64,000 nucleotides of DNA from positions 81,122 through 145,121 of the forward strand of contig JAOAEJ010000084.1 of NCBI GenBank assembly GCA_026416815.1, read 5' to 3'. Source of the stretch: Clostridia bacterium (GTDB lineage Bacteria > Bacillota > Clostridia > Acetivibrionales > DSM-2933). The position numbers and the translations under genes were made by a program. The notes under the pieces are model-generated. The model saw only the letters and a list, made by a program, of their open reading frames with translations. It did not search any database and was not told the origin of the DNA. Position 1 is the first letter of the stretch, and each line of letters starts with the position of its first letter. This document shows positions 54,695-64,000 of the stretch, piece after piece.

Positions 54695-54726
54695 ACAAAA
54701 AGCAGGTTAAAATCACCTGCTTTTGT
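54695..54726 (-). terminator. Terminator of the CotF-like genes
   Basis: AAAAGCAGGT and ACCTGCTTTT pair around a 7-base loop; on the minus strand a T tract follows. It starts 9 bp after the stop at 54735. Confidence 0.85.
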
Positions 54727-54734
54727 AATAACTA

Positions 54735-55007
54735 TTACATATTCATTTGTGACTGAATGTTACTTACTTCCTGCTGAGCCCTACTAACATCCTGCTGGCT
54801 GGCATTCTGCACCTGATACCATCCTTTTTGGGTCATTAAATCATATAACTGCTTCTGATGTTGAAAAGTCTTAGTAAGTATAGTAGTTACATCGTTTCTT
54901 AAAAACTGATTGTTGCTTTCAAGTATCAGGTTTGTTAAGGACGAAGCAGCCAATTTATGTTCATCCAATAATACATTTACAATTTCTTTATCCGTAAGAT
55001 TTCTCAT
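54735..55007 (-). CDS. CotF-type spore coat protein
   Basis: A 90-aa helical protein of the CotF family (ferritin-like four-helix type). It starts MRNLTDKEIVNVLLDEHKLAASSLTNLI, carries the family's FLRNDVTTILTKTFQHQKQLYDLMTQKGWY core and ends in a Gln-rich tail. GGAGGGATTAGG precedes the ATG. It is the second gene of a pair with a related helical protein 12 bp upstream and ends at a strong terminator. Expected in the spore coat. Confidence 0.88.
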   Translation of the reverse strand: MRNLTDKEIVNVLLDEHKLAASSLTNLILESNNQFLRNDVTTILTKTFQHQKQLYDLMTQKGWYQVQNASQQDVSRAQQEVSNIQSQMNM

Positions 55008-55019
55008 CCTAATCCCTCC

Positions 55020-55217
55020 TTATTGCATAGTCGCAGTATTGATATGTTTTATAAATGTCTGTAAATCACTCTGGTGATCCTGTGCCATTTGCTGGCATAC
55101 AGACTTAACTTGTGCATCTGAAGCCAACTCTGCACACCCTTCCATAAACCTGATAGTATTTTGAGTCATCTTAATGTTATCCTGTACCAACATTAATTCT
55201 TTTGCAGTTAAAGCCAT
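55020..55217 (-). CDS. Small helical spore-coat-associated protein
   Basis: A 65-aa protein. ATG at 55217 (MALTAKELMLVQ) is preferred to the one two codons upstream, which lies directly against the GGAGG. It is a predicted two-helix protein (DNIKMTQNTIRFMEGCAE; MAQDHQSDLQTFIKHI) typical of the short partners found just upstream of CotF genes in Clostridia. It is 12 bp before the CotF-type gene, so co-transcribed. A role in the coat is inferred from context. Confidence 0.8.
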   Translation of the reverse strand: MALTAKELMLVQDNIKMTQNTIRFMEGCAELASDAQVKSVCQQMAQDHQSDLQTFIKHINTATMQ

Positions 55218-55539
55218 AAACATCCTCCTTTGTAATTTAATATATTAACTTTACCCAAATTAGCTTTTACATTAATCTAAATAATATTCATGCGTTTGAT
55301 ATAATCCACAGCTTTTTATAAGTAGTTAACACCTATCTTTTAATCATTTTATAACACTCGAAACTCCAAAGAACATCTTACTTATACTGATTATAGCTTG
55401 GAAAACTCTTTATACTTCCAGAGATAAAACAATATTGCAATTTTAAATGTATTATGCTATCGTAAATAAAGAAAATAAGCCCAACAATGGAAACACCTAT
55501 AGGTTGGATTATTTCTACATATAATTGAATAGCCGGTAT

Positions 55540-55663
55540 TATATAAATTGCAAAAAAGAATCTACGACGAAGTTCTTCCTGAATCTTTTTTGCAATTTGT
55601 TACCTTAAGTTAAATTGCGATAATCAAATTTTTCCTTGTACTGTCATTATCGCAACTTATATA
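55540..55663 (+). repeat. 124-bp MITE-like element, copy A
   Basis: Terminal inverted repeats TATATAAATTGC and GCAACTTATATA bound two internal hairpins: an AAATTGCAAAAAAGA / TCTTTTTTGCAATTT stem and an ATTGCGATAAT / ATTATCGCAA stem, joined by GTTACCTTAAGTTA. Copy B at 59499-59622 is the reverse complement with about 9 differences in 124 bases. No coding capacity; probably a non-autonomous transposable element. Confidence 0.85.
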
Positions 55664-55814
55664 GCTATAATAAGGGCTTAATATGAGTCTGAATTAGCCG
55701 TTTGGGATGTCAAAATGTTGGTAAGTATGGGACTTTTTGGTATCTTTTTATTTTTACTTTTAAGTATAAAAGTCTGCTTGAGAAATAAAATAAATATTTG
55801 AGTGAAAACGAATA

Positions 55815-55842
55815 TTGACATTTACCAAGCCTCTTTTATGCC
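55815..55842 (+). promoter_or_regulatory. Possible promoter of the permease/TrkH operon
   Basis: TTGACA (55815-55820) is followed after 16 bp by TATGCC, 45 bp before the permease ATG. The -35 is perfect, the -10 poor. Confidence 0.35.
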
Positions 55843-55886
55843 TTAAATACATAATAAGTTATTATTAAATATGGGAGGAATTTGCT

Positions 55887-57161
55887 ATGACGTCTCAGAT
55901 GATATTATCAACAATAATATTCATAATAGCATATGTACTTATAGTTTCGGAAAAAATAGACAGAGTGATTGTCGCTCTAGCAGGCGGAATTGCTATGGTA
56001 ATAGTAGGTATTCTTAATCAAGAAACTGCTTTCCATGTAATCGATTATAACACACTGGGATTACTAATCAGTATGATGGTTATAGTTATGATAACAGCTA
56101 AAACAGGAGTTTTTGAATATCTATCAATTAAGGTAGTAAAGCTAGCTAAAGGTGAGCCGTGGAAAATCCTTGTGTATCTATCCTTAATTACAGCTACGGC
56201 TTCAGCATTCTTAGATAATGTTACTACCATCCTGTTAATATTACCAATAACCCTTGATGTTTGCAAGGAGCTTAAGTTAAGGCCGGTACCGTTTGTAATA
56301 AGTCAGATATTTGCTTCAAATATCGGCGGCACTGCTACGCTTATTGGCGACCCGCCAAATATTATGATAGGCAGCAGAGTCGGTTTGGGGTTTATAGAAT
56401 TTATAGTTAATATAGCACCAATAATAATTATAATTCTTCCTGTTACAGTACTAGCATTCTTATTGATATATAAAAAATACTTACATGCTGATGAAAAAGA
56501 CAAACAAAAAGTTTTACTCCTTAATGAAAACAATGCAATAAAAGATAAACTGCTTCTCATAAAATCTCTTGCTGTATTGTTCTTGACCATAATTGGATTT
56601 ATGACACATAGCATTTTCCATTTCGAATCCTCGACGATAGCTATAACCGGAGCGGTCCTTTTACTCCTTATTTCACGTACCAATACAGAACACATCCTAA
56701 AGGAAGTTGAGTGGAAAACCATATTCTTCTTTGCCGGACTTTTTATGCTGGTAGGTGGACTTGAACATACGGGGGTACTGAAATTTGTAGCCGAAAGTAT
56801 AGTTAATGCAACCGGTTCAAATTTATTACTCCTTGGGCTATCTATACTTTGGGTTTCAGCGATTGCTTCTGCTTTTATAGATAATATCCCCTTTACTGCT
56901 ACCATGATACCACTTATCAAAGACGTAGGGGCTTTGACCGGAATTCCTATAACTCCTCTGTGGTGGGCGCTTTCTCTTGGAGCTTGCCTTGGAGGTAATG
57001 GAACCATAATAGGTGCAAGTGCAAATGTAGTAGCTTCAGGTATGGCTGAGGAACGAGGATTCAAAATAACCTTTGGAGAATATTTCAAAGTATGCTTCCC
57101 AATAATGTTAATAACTATTATAATTAGTACGATATACTTATTGCTTCGCTATTTAATTTAA
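55887..57161 (+). CDS. ArsB/NhaD-superfamily ion permease
   Basis: A 424-aa membrane protein with about 11-12 hydrophobic spans and the family's two inverted halves. The duplicated signature appears as TATASAFLDNVTTILLILPI with IGGTATLIGDPPNIMIG in the first half and SAIASAFIDNIPFTATMIPL with GGNGTIIGASANVVASG in the second. This superfamily includes Na+/H+ antiporters, arsenite and citrate permeases; the exact ion cannot be told. GGGAGGAA precedes the ATG. The TrkH-type potassium gene lies 22 bp downstream, which suggests a role in ion or osmotic homeostasis. Confidence 0.9.
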   Translation: MTSQMILSTIIFIIAYVLIVSEKIDRVIVALAGGIAMVIVGILNQETAFHVIDYNTLGLLISMMVIVMITAKTGVFEYLSIKVVKLAKGEPWKILVYLSLITATASAFLDNVTTILLILPITLDVCKELKLRPVPFVISQIFASNIGGTATLIGDPPNIMIGSRVGLGFIEFIVNIAPIIIIILPVTVLAFLLIYKKYLHADEKDKQKVLLLNENNAIKDKLLLIKSLAVLFLTIIGFMTHSIFHFESSTIAITGAVLLLLISRTNTEHILKEVEWKTIFFFAGLFMLVGGLEHTGVLKFVAESIVNATGSNLLLLGLSILWVSAIASAFIDNIPFTATMIPLIKDVGALTGIPITPLWWALSLGACLGGNGTIIGASANVVASGMAEERGFKITFGEYFKVCFPIMLITIIISTIYLLLRYLI

Positions 57162-57183
57162 AATGTTAGGTAGGGTATGATTT

Positions 57184-58560
57184 ATGCAAAAAATAACATT
57201 CCGTAACAAGAATAACAAGTTACTGAATATCGCTCCAACAAGAATTATAGTTTTCAGCTTTGCTATACTGATACTTACAGGATCATTTTTACTCACTCTT
57301 CCTATTGCAGCAAAGAATGGACAGAGTACACCTTTTCTTGACTGTTTATTTACAGCAACATCAGCTTCATGTGTAACGGGACTGATTGTTTACGATACCT
57401 ATAATCATTGGAGTTTATTCGGACAGATTGTCATTCTATCCATGATTCAAATGGGTGGCCTTGGAATAATAACACTTGCTACCTTTTTCTCGGTGCTATT
57501 AGGTAGAAAAGTAGGGCTTAAAGGTATGCTCCTAGCACAGGAGTCAATAAATAACTTTAGCTTCGAGGGTGTTTTAAAGCTTGTAAAAAGAGTTGTACTC
57601 ATAACTTTCGCTATTGAACTTGCAGGCGCATTGATATTGTCAATAAGCTATGTACCTAGATTTGGCCCTGTGGGCTTCTACCTGGGTATATTTCATGGAA
57701 TATCTGCTTTCTGCAATGCAGGCTTCGACCTTATGGGCATTGCAGGCAACGGTGAATATATGAGTCTAGTTGGGTTTAACAATGACCCAATAATCATATA
57801 TACTATAGCCAGTCTCATTATCATAGGTGGATTGGGATTTGTGGTATGGAAGGATTTGTACGAATATAGAAAAACCAAGAGTCTTATGTTGCACACAAAA
57901 CTTGTCCTTGTCATATCAGCATGCTTAATAGTGTTTGGAGCAATATTTTTCTTTGCTTTTGAGCATAACAATCCTGCCACAATGGGTAATTTAAGTACGT
58001 TTGAAAAAGTAAACTCTGCAATATTTCACTCTGTTACTACCAGAACTGCGGGTTTTAACTCACTTCCTACAAATGATATGAGGGAGATATCTAAAGTAGC
58101 TACTATTATACTTATGTTTATAGGAGCTGCACCGGGTTCTACCGGAGGCGGAATAAAAGTCACTACCTTTGGTGTAATAATATTTGCAATTATATCACAG
58201 ATAATGGGTTCAAATGATACTATTATATTCAAACGCAGAGTTCCCCACTACGTAATAAATAAGGCGCTGTCCATTGCCGGATTAAGCGGTATGCTGGTTG
58301 TAATAGTTACAACGGTAATATTAGCAGCAGAAAATAAGCCCTTCATAAATGTTTTGTATGAAGCTACCTCTGCATTCGGAACGGTAGGAATATCTACAGG
58401 ATTGACTCCCGGCCTGTCTGCAATAAGTAAAGTCTTTTTAATAGTTACTATGTTTCTTGGAAGGGTTGGCCCTCTAACATTTGCAATAGCTTTATCACTG
58501 AGAGCTAATAAAAAGGCTTCAGAGACAGTTTATCCTGAAGGTAAAATAATAGTAGGGTAA
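57184..58560 (+). CDS. TrkH/KtrB-family potassium uptake channel subunit
   Basis: A 458-aa membrane protein with the four pore-loop repeats of the Trk/Ktr/HKT superfamily: TSASCVTGLIVYDT, GISAFCNAGFDLMG, HSVTTRTAGFNSLPT and SAFGTVGISTGLTPG, each with the selectivity-filter Gly. It should import K+ with a cytosolic TrkA/KtrA-type regulatory subunit, which is not next to it. The ribosome site (GGTAGGG) is weak, and translation is probably coupled to the permease 22 bp upstream. A strong terminator follows. Confidence 0.94.
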   Translation: MQKITFRNKNNKLLNIAPTRIIVFSFAILILTGSFLLTLPIAAKNGQSTPFLDCLFTATSASCVTGLIVYDTYNHWSLFGQIVILSMIQMGGLGIITLATFFSVLLGRKVGLKGMLLAQESINNFSFEGVLKLVKRVVLITFAIELAGALILSISYVPRFGPVGFYLGIFHGISAFCNAGFDLMGIAGNGEYMSLVGFNNDPIIIYTIASLIIIGGLGFVVWKDLYEYRKTKSLMLHTKLVLVISACLIVFGAIFFFAFEHNNPATMGNLSTFEKVNSAIFHSVTTRTAGFNSLPTNDMREISKVATIILMFIGAAPGSTGGGIKVTTFGVIIFAIISQIMGSNDTIIFKRRVPHYVINKALSIAGLSGMLVVIVTTVILAAENKPFINVLYEATSAFGTVGISTGLTPGLSAISKVFLIVTMFLGRVGPLTFAIALSLRANKKASETVYPEGKIIVG

Positions 58561-58952
58561 ATACAAATGGCATAAAAAACTAGCTGGCATATCACAATCT
58601 GATTATTGCCAGCTAGTTTTTATTTTGTTCAGTAATAGCCAATAAAGCGCTTAATTTAGATAATTTTACTTAATCAGATATTAACGATACTCTATTTTGG
58701 ATTTATTGGTTAGAGCGTTAGTATTTAAAACGGAACCCAAAAATTGGTGTAAAAGACCTCTTTTTGATATGGCCATCCATTATATAAAACATTTTGGAAT
58801 ATATGGTATATAATCATAAAAAAATCCCGAACATTGCCTTATGTAAGTACCAATCAGGCTTTATCCGGTATAGTTAAAGGACTGTATATAATATCGCAAA
58901 TAAAATAAAGGGTGCACTATATGTTAAAGTAAGTTACTACCTTCATGATAAT
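58561..58952. other. Intergenic region after the TrkH gene
   Basis: Apart from the terminator at 58574-58625, about 330 bp of A/T-rich DNA with no gene, RNA or repeat that I recognise. Confidence 0.5.
58574..58625 (+). terminator. Terminator of the permease/TrkH operon
   Basis: AAAACTAGCTGGCA (58576-58589) pairs with TGCCAGCTAGTTTT (58607-58620), followed by a T tract. Confidence 0.9.
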
Positions 58953-59162
58953 TTAAAATTCCAAGTAATCTTCCATATTTAATCCTTTTCTTCTACAAAA
59001 ACTTGCAACAGCTCCTACTAACTTTTTACCGCCGCCTTCTCCGGTTGAAAGGAAGTAGTGCAGATGTGAAGTACTCATACCCAACTCTCTTGCAAATCTA
59101 GAACAGTTACCTAGACAGTATATTTTCTTTAGCTGCTCAAGTTTATCTCTATTTACCTTCAT
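58953..59162 (-). CDS. Small helix-turn-helix-like protein
   Basis: A 69-aa basic protein. The middle (LGNCSRFARELGMSTSHLHYFLSTGEGG) reads as a helix-turn-helix of the Cro/XRE kind: a first helix, a turn at Leu-Gly-Met-Ser, and a recognition helix. It is short enough to be only the DNA-binding domain. GGGAGGAG lies 8 bases before the ATG. It stands alone between the TrkH operon and the starch genes; target unknown. Confidence 0.72.
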   Translation of the reverse strand: MKVNRDKLEQLKKIYCLGNCSRFARELGMSTSHLHYFLSTGEGGGKKLVGAVASFCRRKGLNMEDYLEF

Positions 59163-59498
59163 ATAAACAACTCCTCCCTTTTAACCGTTATCAAATTTGA
59201 AATATTTATTTGTAATACGTGAATGCATACGTATGCAAAATATACAAAATATTTCCTATAATACTATTACAAAACTGAATGTGTCCTATATCTGTTACTT
59301 AAACACTAAATGGAAACGTGTGCATTAGAGTGATAAAAAATTGCAATTATCAATTGCCTATATTCAAATTGTATACTATATCATCTCTATTGTCAATATA
59401 TACTATATTAATTCCTTTATTTAATGATATTTTTGTGCTATTTTCACAATTTTATTGAATATTTTTTATATGCCGAACTATTTTATTATACCTCACGC

Positions 59499-59622
59499 TA
59501 TATAAATTGCGATAATGATTTTACAAGGAAAAATTTGATTATCGCAATATAACTTAAGGTAACAAATTGCAAAAAAGATTTATGGAGAACTTCGTTGTAG
59601 ATTCTTTTTTGCAATTTATATA
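59499..59622 (-). repeat. 124-bp MITE-like element, copy B
   Basis: Reverse complement of copy A (55540-55663), same length, about 93% identical, with the same terminal repeats TATATAAATTGC. Flanking bases are GC on both sides. The two copies face each other around the permease, TrkH and HTH genes. Confidence 0.85.
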
Positions 59623-59633
59623 GCAAGCAAATA

Positions 59634-59675
59634 TAATACATAAGGGAGATTCCTTATGAGCCCCCCTTATGTATT
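59634..59675 (-). terminator. Hairpin downstream of the alpha-amylase gene
   Basis: AATACATAAGGG (59634-59645) pairs with CCCTTATGTATT (59664-59675), 42 bp past the amylase stop. A poor T tract makes it a tentative terminator. Confidence 0.45.
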
Positions 59676-59716
59676 ACTTGTAAACCTAGTTTTAAAACTA
59701 CCTATTTAAAGAAGTA

Positions 59717-61729
<2,013 letters not shown>

Positions 61730-61977
61730 TTAACTGTTTTATTTAGGCTCCAAAGGATAAACTAAAATAAATAGCTAGACACCCCTTAATGCACCTCCCC
61801 TTTTTTAAATATTGTTTACTCTTTGGATGTACCTTACTAATGTGTGATGGCCTATATATAAAAAATACCATAACACTACGAAATTATTTAGCCTCCTTTA
61901 GCCCATAACTAGGGGCATTGGATTGGACCAGCTTGCACATACAATTAAAATAAGTTTGTAGTCTCTTGCTTATTTTA

Positions 61978-61991
61978 TGCAAACGCTTTCA
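61978..61991. promoter_or_regulatory. cre-like operator (CcpA or other LacI-family regulator)
   Basis: TGCAAACGCTTTCA fits the catabolite-response pattern TGnAAnCGnTnnCA and is nearly palindromic around the central CG. It lies 267 bp before the alpha-amylase ATG. Regulator identity is inference. Confidence 0.7.
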
Positions 61992-62398
61992 ATGCAGCCT
62001 CTAGAATGCTTTATTCAATATTTAGACGCTGAACAACAGCACCTTAAGACGAATACGTTGCACTTTGCCATCACTTTTTATTTCTATAATATCTACTTAA
62101 ATATTACTCAACATTAACTATGGATACCATTCCCTAATGACGATAAATAAACTTATCAAAGCATGATAGAAGTGTTATTACCAAGACTCCTACTTCGGAT
62201 GGATTAAAAAAGTTTTTTCTTGCTTTCATATACAAATTATTGAATTTTGTATATCCCATTTTATTATACACAAACATTATTGTCAATATGTTATATATTT
62301 CAAAATGTTTATTTTATATTTTTTGTTTATATTGCACAATTTCGTTACATTTTTTTCAAACATCCGTCATTAACTAAATTTATATAATTGTCTATCGT

Positions 62399-62418
62399 TA
62401 TAGATAACCAAAATTAAA
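62399..62418 (+). repeat. Half-copy of the inverted-repeat element
   Basis: ATAGATAACCAAAATTAAAC differs at one base from the left outer arm of copy 1 (856-875); the partner arm and internal motifs are absent, so it looks like a truncated remnant. Confidence 0.6.
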
Positions 62419-62444
62419 CATAGGATACTGGTTGTATAGTAAAA

Positions 62445-62468
62445 AGAGGTAACCCTAAGGCTACCTCT
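62445..62468 (-). terminator. Hairpin after the isoamylase remnant
   Basis: AGAGGTA (62445-62451) pairs with TACCTCT (62462-62468); on the minus strand TTTTTAC follows. It lies 27 bp past the stop of the remnant. Confidence 0.6.
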
Positions 62469-62494
62469 CTAAATTAAGTATTAAAATATATTTA

Positions 62495-63106
62495 TTACTT
62501 TTGAATAAATACAACCATACTTCTCGCATTTACATTATAGGTATAAGAACTATTACCGGCAAAGCTTGAAGCTGAAGTATTAGTCCAAGTACCATCGGTA
62601 ATTACATCTTCAGTTCCAGGGGAATCTATATTGTTTGCTATAGTGGTGCCGCTTTCAGCCCATCCTGCTGTATCCAGGACTCTATACCATTTCTTCCCTG
62701 CATGGTTTGGCGGGAGCTGAAAGGTTACAACTCCAAAACCATGGTTAGCAATAACATAGAAATCATTATCATCCACTGCCGTACCGGTTTCAGCTTTACT
62801 TCCATCTATTCTCCACGCTAAAGCACGGCTTGTTGCTGAGAAATCAGCATTCTTGTATCCGGCTCCATGCCACTGTATATCAGGAATGCCATCGCCATCA
62901 TGATCTGTCCCTGTGTAAAAATTTGTTCTTGTGAATGCTGCATGGTCTTTTCTTAATTTTATTATGCCTTTAAAGAACTGATATATCTTATTATGGGTAG
63001 TTAAATCGTTCCAGTTATACCATGAAGCTATTGTTGTCCAAATTATATAGTAGAAGTTTCCGTGTTCTACAGTGTTTCCAAGTACTGAAGCAAGGTCATA
63101 CTTCAT
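62495..63106 (-). pseudogene. C-terminal remnant of an isoamylase/GlgX-type GH13 enzyme
   Basis: A 203-codon frame (ATG at 63106 after GAAAGG; a GTG at 63124 would extend it) that corresponds to the end of a debranching enzyme: SWYNWNDLTTHNKIYQFFKG matches the 'isW.dW....n..l..FfkgLi.LRk.Hp.F' segment near the end of the barrel, then DIQWHGAGYKNADFSATSRALAW, VTFQLPPNHAGKKWYRVLDTA and a final ARSMVVFIQK. The catalytic barrel with all three acidic residues, and any signal peptide, are missing, so the product cannot be an active amylase. It lies between two secreted starch enzymes with CBM20 and is probably what is left after a deletion or recombination. Confidence 0.7.
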
Positions 63107-63159
63107 TAACCTTTCGCCTTTCACTAAATAGGTTTATTTTAAATTTAGGCTATTAAAAT

Positions 63160-63204
63160 AAAGATTCAGAATAGCGCTTAATTTAGCGTTTCTCCTGAAT
63201 CTTT
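63160..63204 (-). terminator. Terminator of the CBM25-CBM20 gene
   Basis: AAAGATTCAG (63160-63169) pairs with CTGAATCTTT (63195-63204) with a second AGCGC-type pairing inside. It starts 40 bp after the stop at 63245; T/A-rich sequence follows on the minus strand. Confidence 0.65.
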
Positions 63205-63244
63205 ATAATAAGCTTAAATTATGTCGGTATTAACCTGCACTTAG

Positions 63245-64000
63245 TTAGTTAACCCAAGTCCAAGTATAGCTTCCACTAGTACCCGTTGTAGGAACAGTGT
63301 ATGTCTTGTTACTTCCACCTTCCCATATTGTATTACCGTTAGCGTCTTTCTTTATAGCCTTAAACTGGATTACCTGCCCACGCGTCAAGTTAACTGTTAC
63401 TTTCCATGTAGGATAGTTCGGACACGTTCCAGGTCCTGCCGCACTTGCAGCTGCCCAGTTACCTAATTCTGCACAGTTACCTGCAACGTATACGTTCTGC
63501 CCCATTACGGTTGTAGCATTGTTAATAGTAAATGTTACAGGTATCTTTGTTCCAGGTGTTGGTGTTGGTGTAGGCGTTGGTGTCGCTGTAGGTGTTGGTG
63601 TAGGTGTAGGTGTTGGCGTCGCTGTAGGCGTTGGTGTTGGTGTTGGTGTTGCAGTTCCTAAAGCAATAGCCCAGTTTAGCCCACCATTGTTATCCCATGT
63701 TGTACCATTGGTAAAGCAAATGTCTAATTTATTAGTTGCAACAGAAGGAACTGTAATGGTTGCTCTCCAGATGTTAGTACCTGCTGCAGTCATAGTAGTA
63801 TCTGTTACGCCATTCCATCCATTATATCCCCAGTGCAATTTAATAGCTGATGCACTGTTTGCTAAAACTCTATTTGTAGCATTATATGTTATTGTTACGC
63901 TCTGACCAGCTAATACAGTAGATGGTGTCCAACTTACTACAGCACTAGGAGTTGGTGTAGGTGTTGGTGTTACTACTGGCGTTGGGGTAGGGGTTACTAC
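63245..64000 (-). CDS. C-terminal part of a secreted starch-active enzyme (CBM25 and CBM20), runs off the right edge
   Basis: An open frame of 251 residues continuing beyond 64000; an internal TTG at 63838 is not a true start because the frame stays open upstream through VVSWTPSTVLAGQSVTITYN and a Thr-Pro linker. Domain order in the visible part: Thr-Pro linker, CBM25 starch-binding module (about residues 20-105: VTITYNATNRVL, IKLHWGYNGWNGVTDTTM, DICFTNGTTWDNNGGLNW), a second long Thr-Pro linker (ATPTPTPTPTATP), and CBM20 ending [11 protein letters not shown]. The catalytic domain lies outside the window, probably a GH13 amylase or pullulanase. Its CBM20 is almost identical at DNA level to that of the alpha-amylase 3.5 kb away. 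Confidence 0.85.
   Translation of the reverse strand, partial: VVTPTPTPVVTPTPTPTPSAVVSWTPSTVLAGQSVTITYNATNRVLANSASAIKLHWGYNGWNGVTDTTMTAAGTNIWRATITVPSVATNKLDICFTNGTTWDNNGGLNWAIALGTATPTPTPTPTATPTPTPTPTPTATPTPTPTPTPGTKIPVTFTINNATTVMGQNVYVAGNCAELGNWAAASAAGPGTCPNYPTWKVTVNLTRGQVIQFKAIKKDANGNTIWEGGSNKTYTVPTTGTSGSYTWTWVN
63250..63565 (-). repeat. Duplicated CBM20-coding segment, copy 2
   Basis: Matches 59721-60040 in the alpha-amylase gene nearly base for base, same strand. It is followed by GGTGTTGGTGTAGG-type simple repeats encoding the Thr-Pro linker, which also occur in the other gene and could promote slippage and recombination. Confidence 0.85.

Larger units (their letters stand above)
55224..55886. 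other. Intergenic region between spore genes and permease
   Basis: About 660 bp. It must contain the start region of the CotF operon and of the permease. The MITE-like repeat lies at 55540-55663 and a promoter-like pair at 55815-55842. No gene was found. Confidence 0.6.
59163..59716. other. Intergenic region with MITE copy B
   Basis: About 550 bp of very A/T-rich DNA upstream of the HTH gene and downstream of the amylase. It holds the MITE-like repeat at 59499-59622 and a hairpin at 59634-59675. No gene seen. Confidence 0.6.

Noticed and set aside
55664..55886. Possible c-di-AMP (ydaO-type) riboswitch before the permease/TrkH genes
   Set aside because: Considered because potassium transporters often have one, but the conserved motifs were not found.
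56303..57088. Long minus-strand frame (261 codons) opposite the permease gene
   Set aside because: Antisense shadow of a membrane protein gene with strong family signatures; no ribosome site or known domain.
63245..63838. Treating TTG at 63838 as the start of a 197-aa protein
   Set aside because: The frame is open to the window edge and encodes the first half of the CBM25 and a linker, so the gene is only partial here.

Overview
The window reads as chromosomal DNA from a low-GC, endospore-forming, fermentative anaerobe of the class Clostridia. Evidence: a small acid-soluble spore protein and CotF-type coat proteins, a full set of [FeFe]-hydrogenase maturases, A/T-rich intergenic DNA, strong AGGAGG ribosome sites, and secreted amylases with Thr-Pro linkers and starch-binding modules. 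Members of the Ruminiclostridium/Acetivibrio-like cellulolytic group are plausible; the species cannot be fixed from the sequence alone.

Region 1 (1-34 kb, all on the minus strand) is a hybrid NRPS / trans-AT polyketide synthase cluster. In transcription order: a three-module NRPS (34001-24450), a 118-aa protein of unknown function, four PKS proteins (KS-DH-KR-ACP, KS-DH-KR-ACP, KS-KR-ACP, KS-ACP), a BtrH-like acyltransferase, two ABC half-exporters, a cytoplasmic GH13 glycosidase, a free acyl carrier protein, and an unidentified protein that runs off the left edge. No acyltransferase, phosphopantetheinyl transferase or thioesterase is present. Docking helices at the PKS termini support gene order = assembly order, with PKS4 last. 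The predicted scaffold is a tripeptide (third residue probably Gly) extended by four C2 units, released by acyl transfer rather than by a thioesterase.

Region 2 (34-42.5 kb) begins with an 800-bp intergenic stretch holding four direct repeats spaced about 21 bp. Two related secreted solute-binding proteins follow, the first with two binding domains in one chain and neither with a permease nearby, then a Cu/Zn-SOD-like protein, a LysE-type exporter, a soluble LPG_synthase_C (MprF-like) protein and two small proteins.

Region 3 (42.5-49.6 kb, minus strand) is an [FeFe]-hydrogenase maturation operon: TM1266-like protein, hydG, hydE (with an N-terminal DUF3343-like extension), aspartase, hydF and a cysteine-desulfurase-like protein. 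Region 4 (49.8-59.2 kb) holds ilvE, a His-rich ferredoxin, a uracil permease with a PyrR-type attenuator leader, spore proteins, an ArsB/NhaD-superfamily permease, a TrkH-type potassium transporter and a small HTH-like protein. Region 5 (59.7-64 kb, minus strand) is a starch-degradation locus: a secreted alpha-amylase with CBM20 and an upstream cre-like box, the C-terminal remnant of an isoamylase/GlgX-type enzyme, and the C-terminus of another secreted enzyme with CBM25 and CBM20 that runs off the right edge.

Two families of non-coding repeats stand out. One is a long hairpin element with covarying stems and conserved internal motifs (855-960 and 52225-52324, plus half-copies). The other is a 124-bp MITE-like repeat present in inverted orientation at 55540 and 59499. 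No rRNA, tRNA or CRISPR array was recognised.
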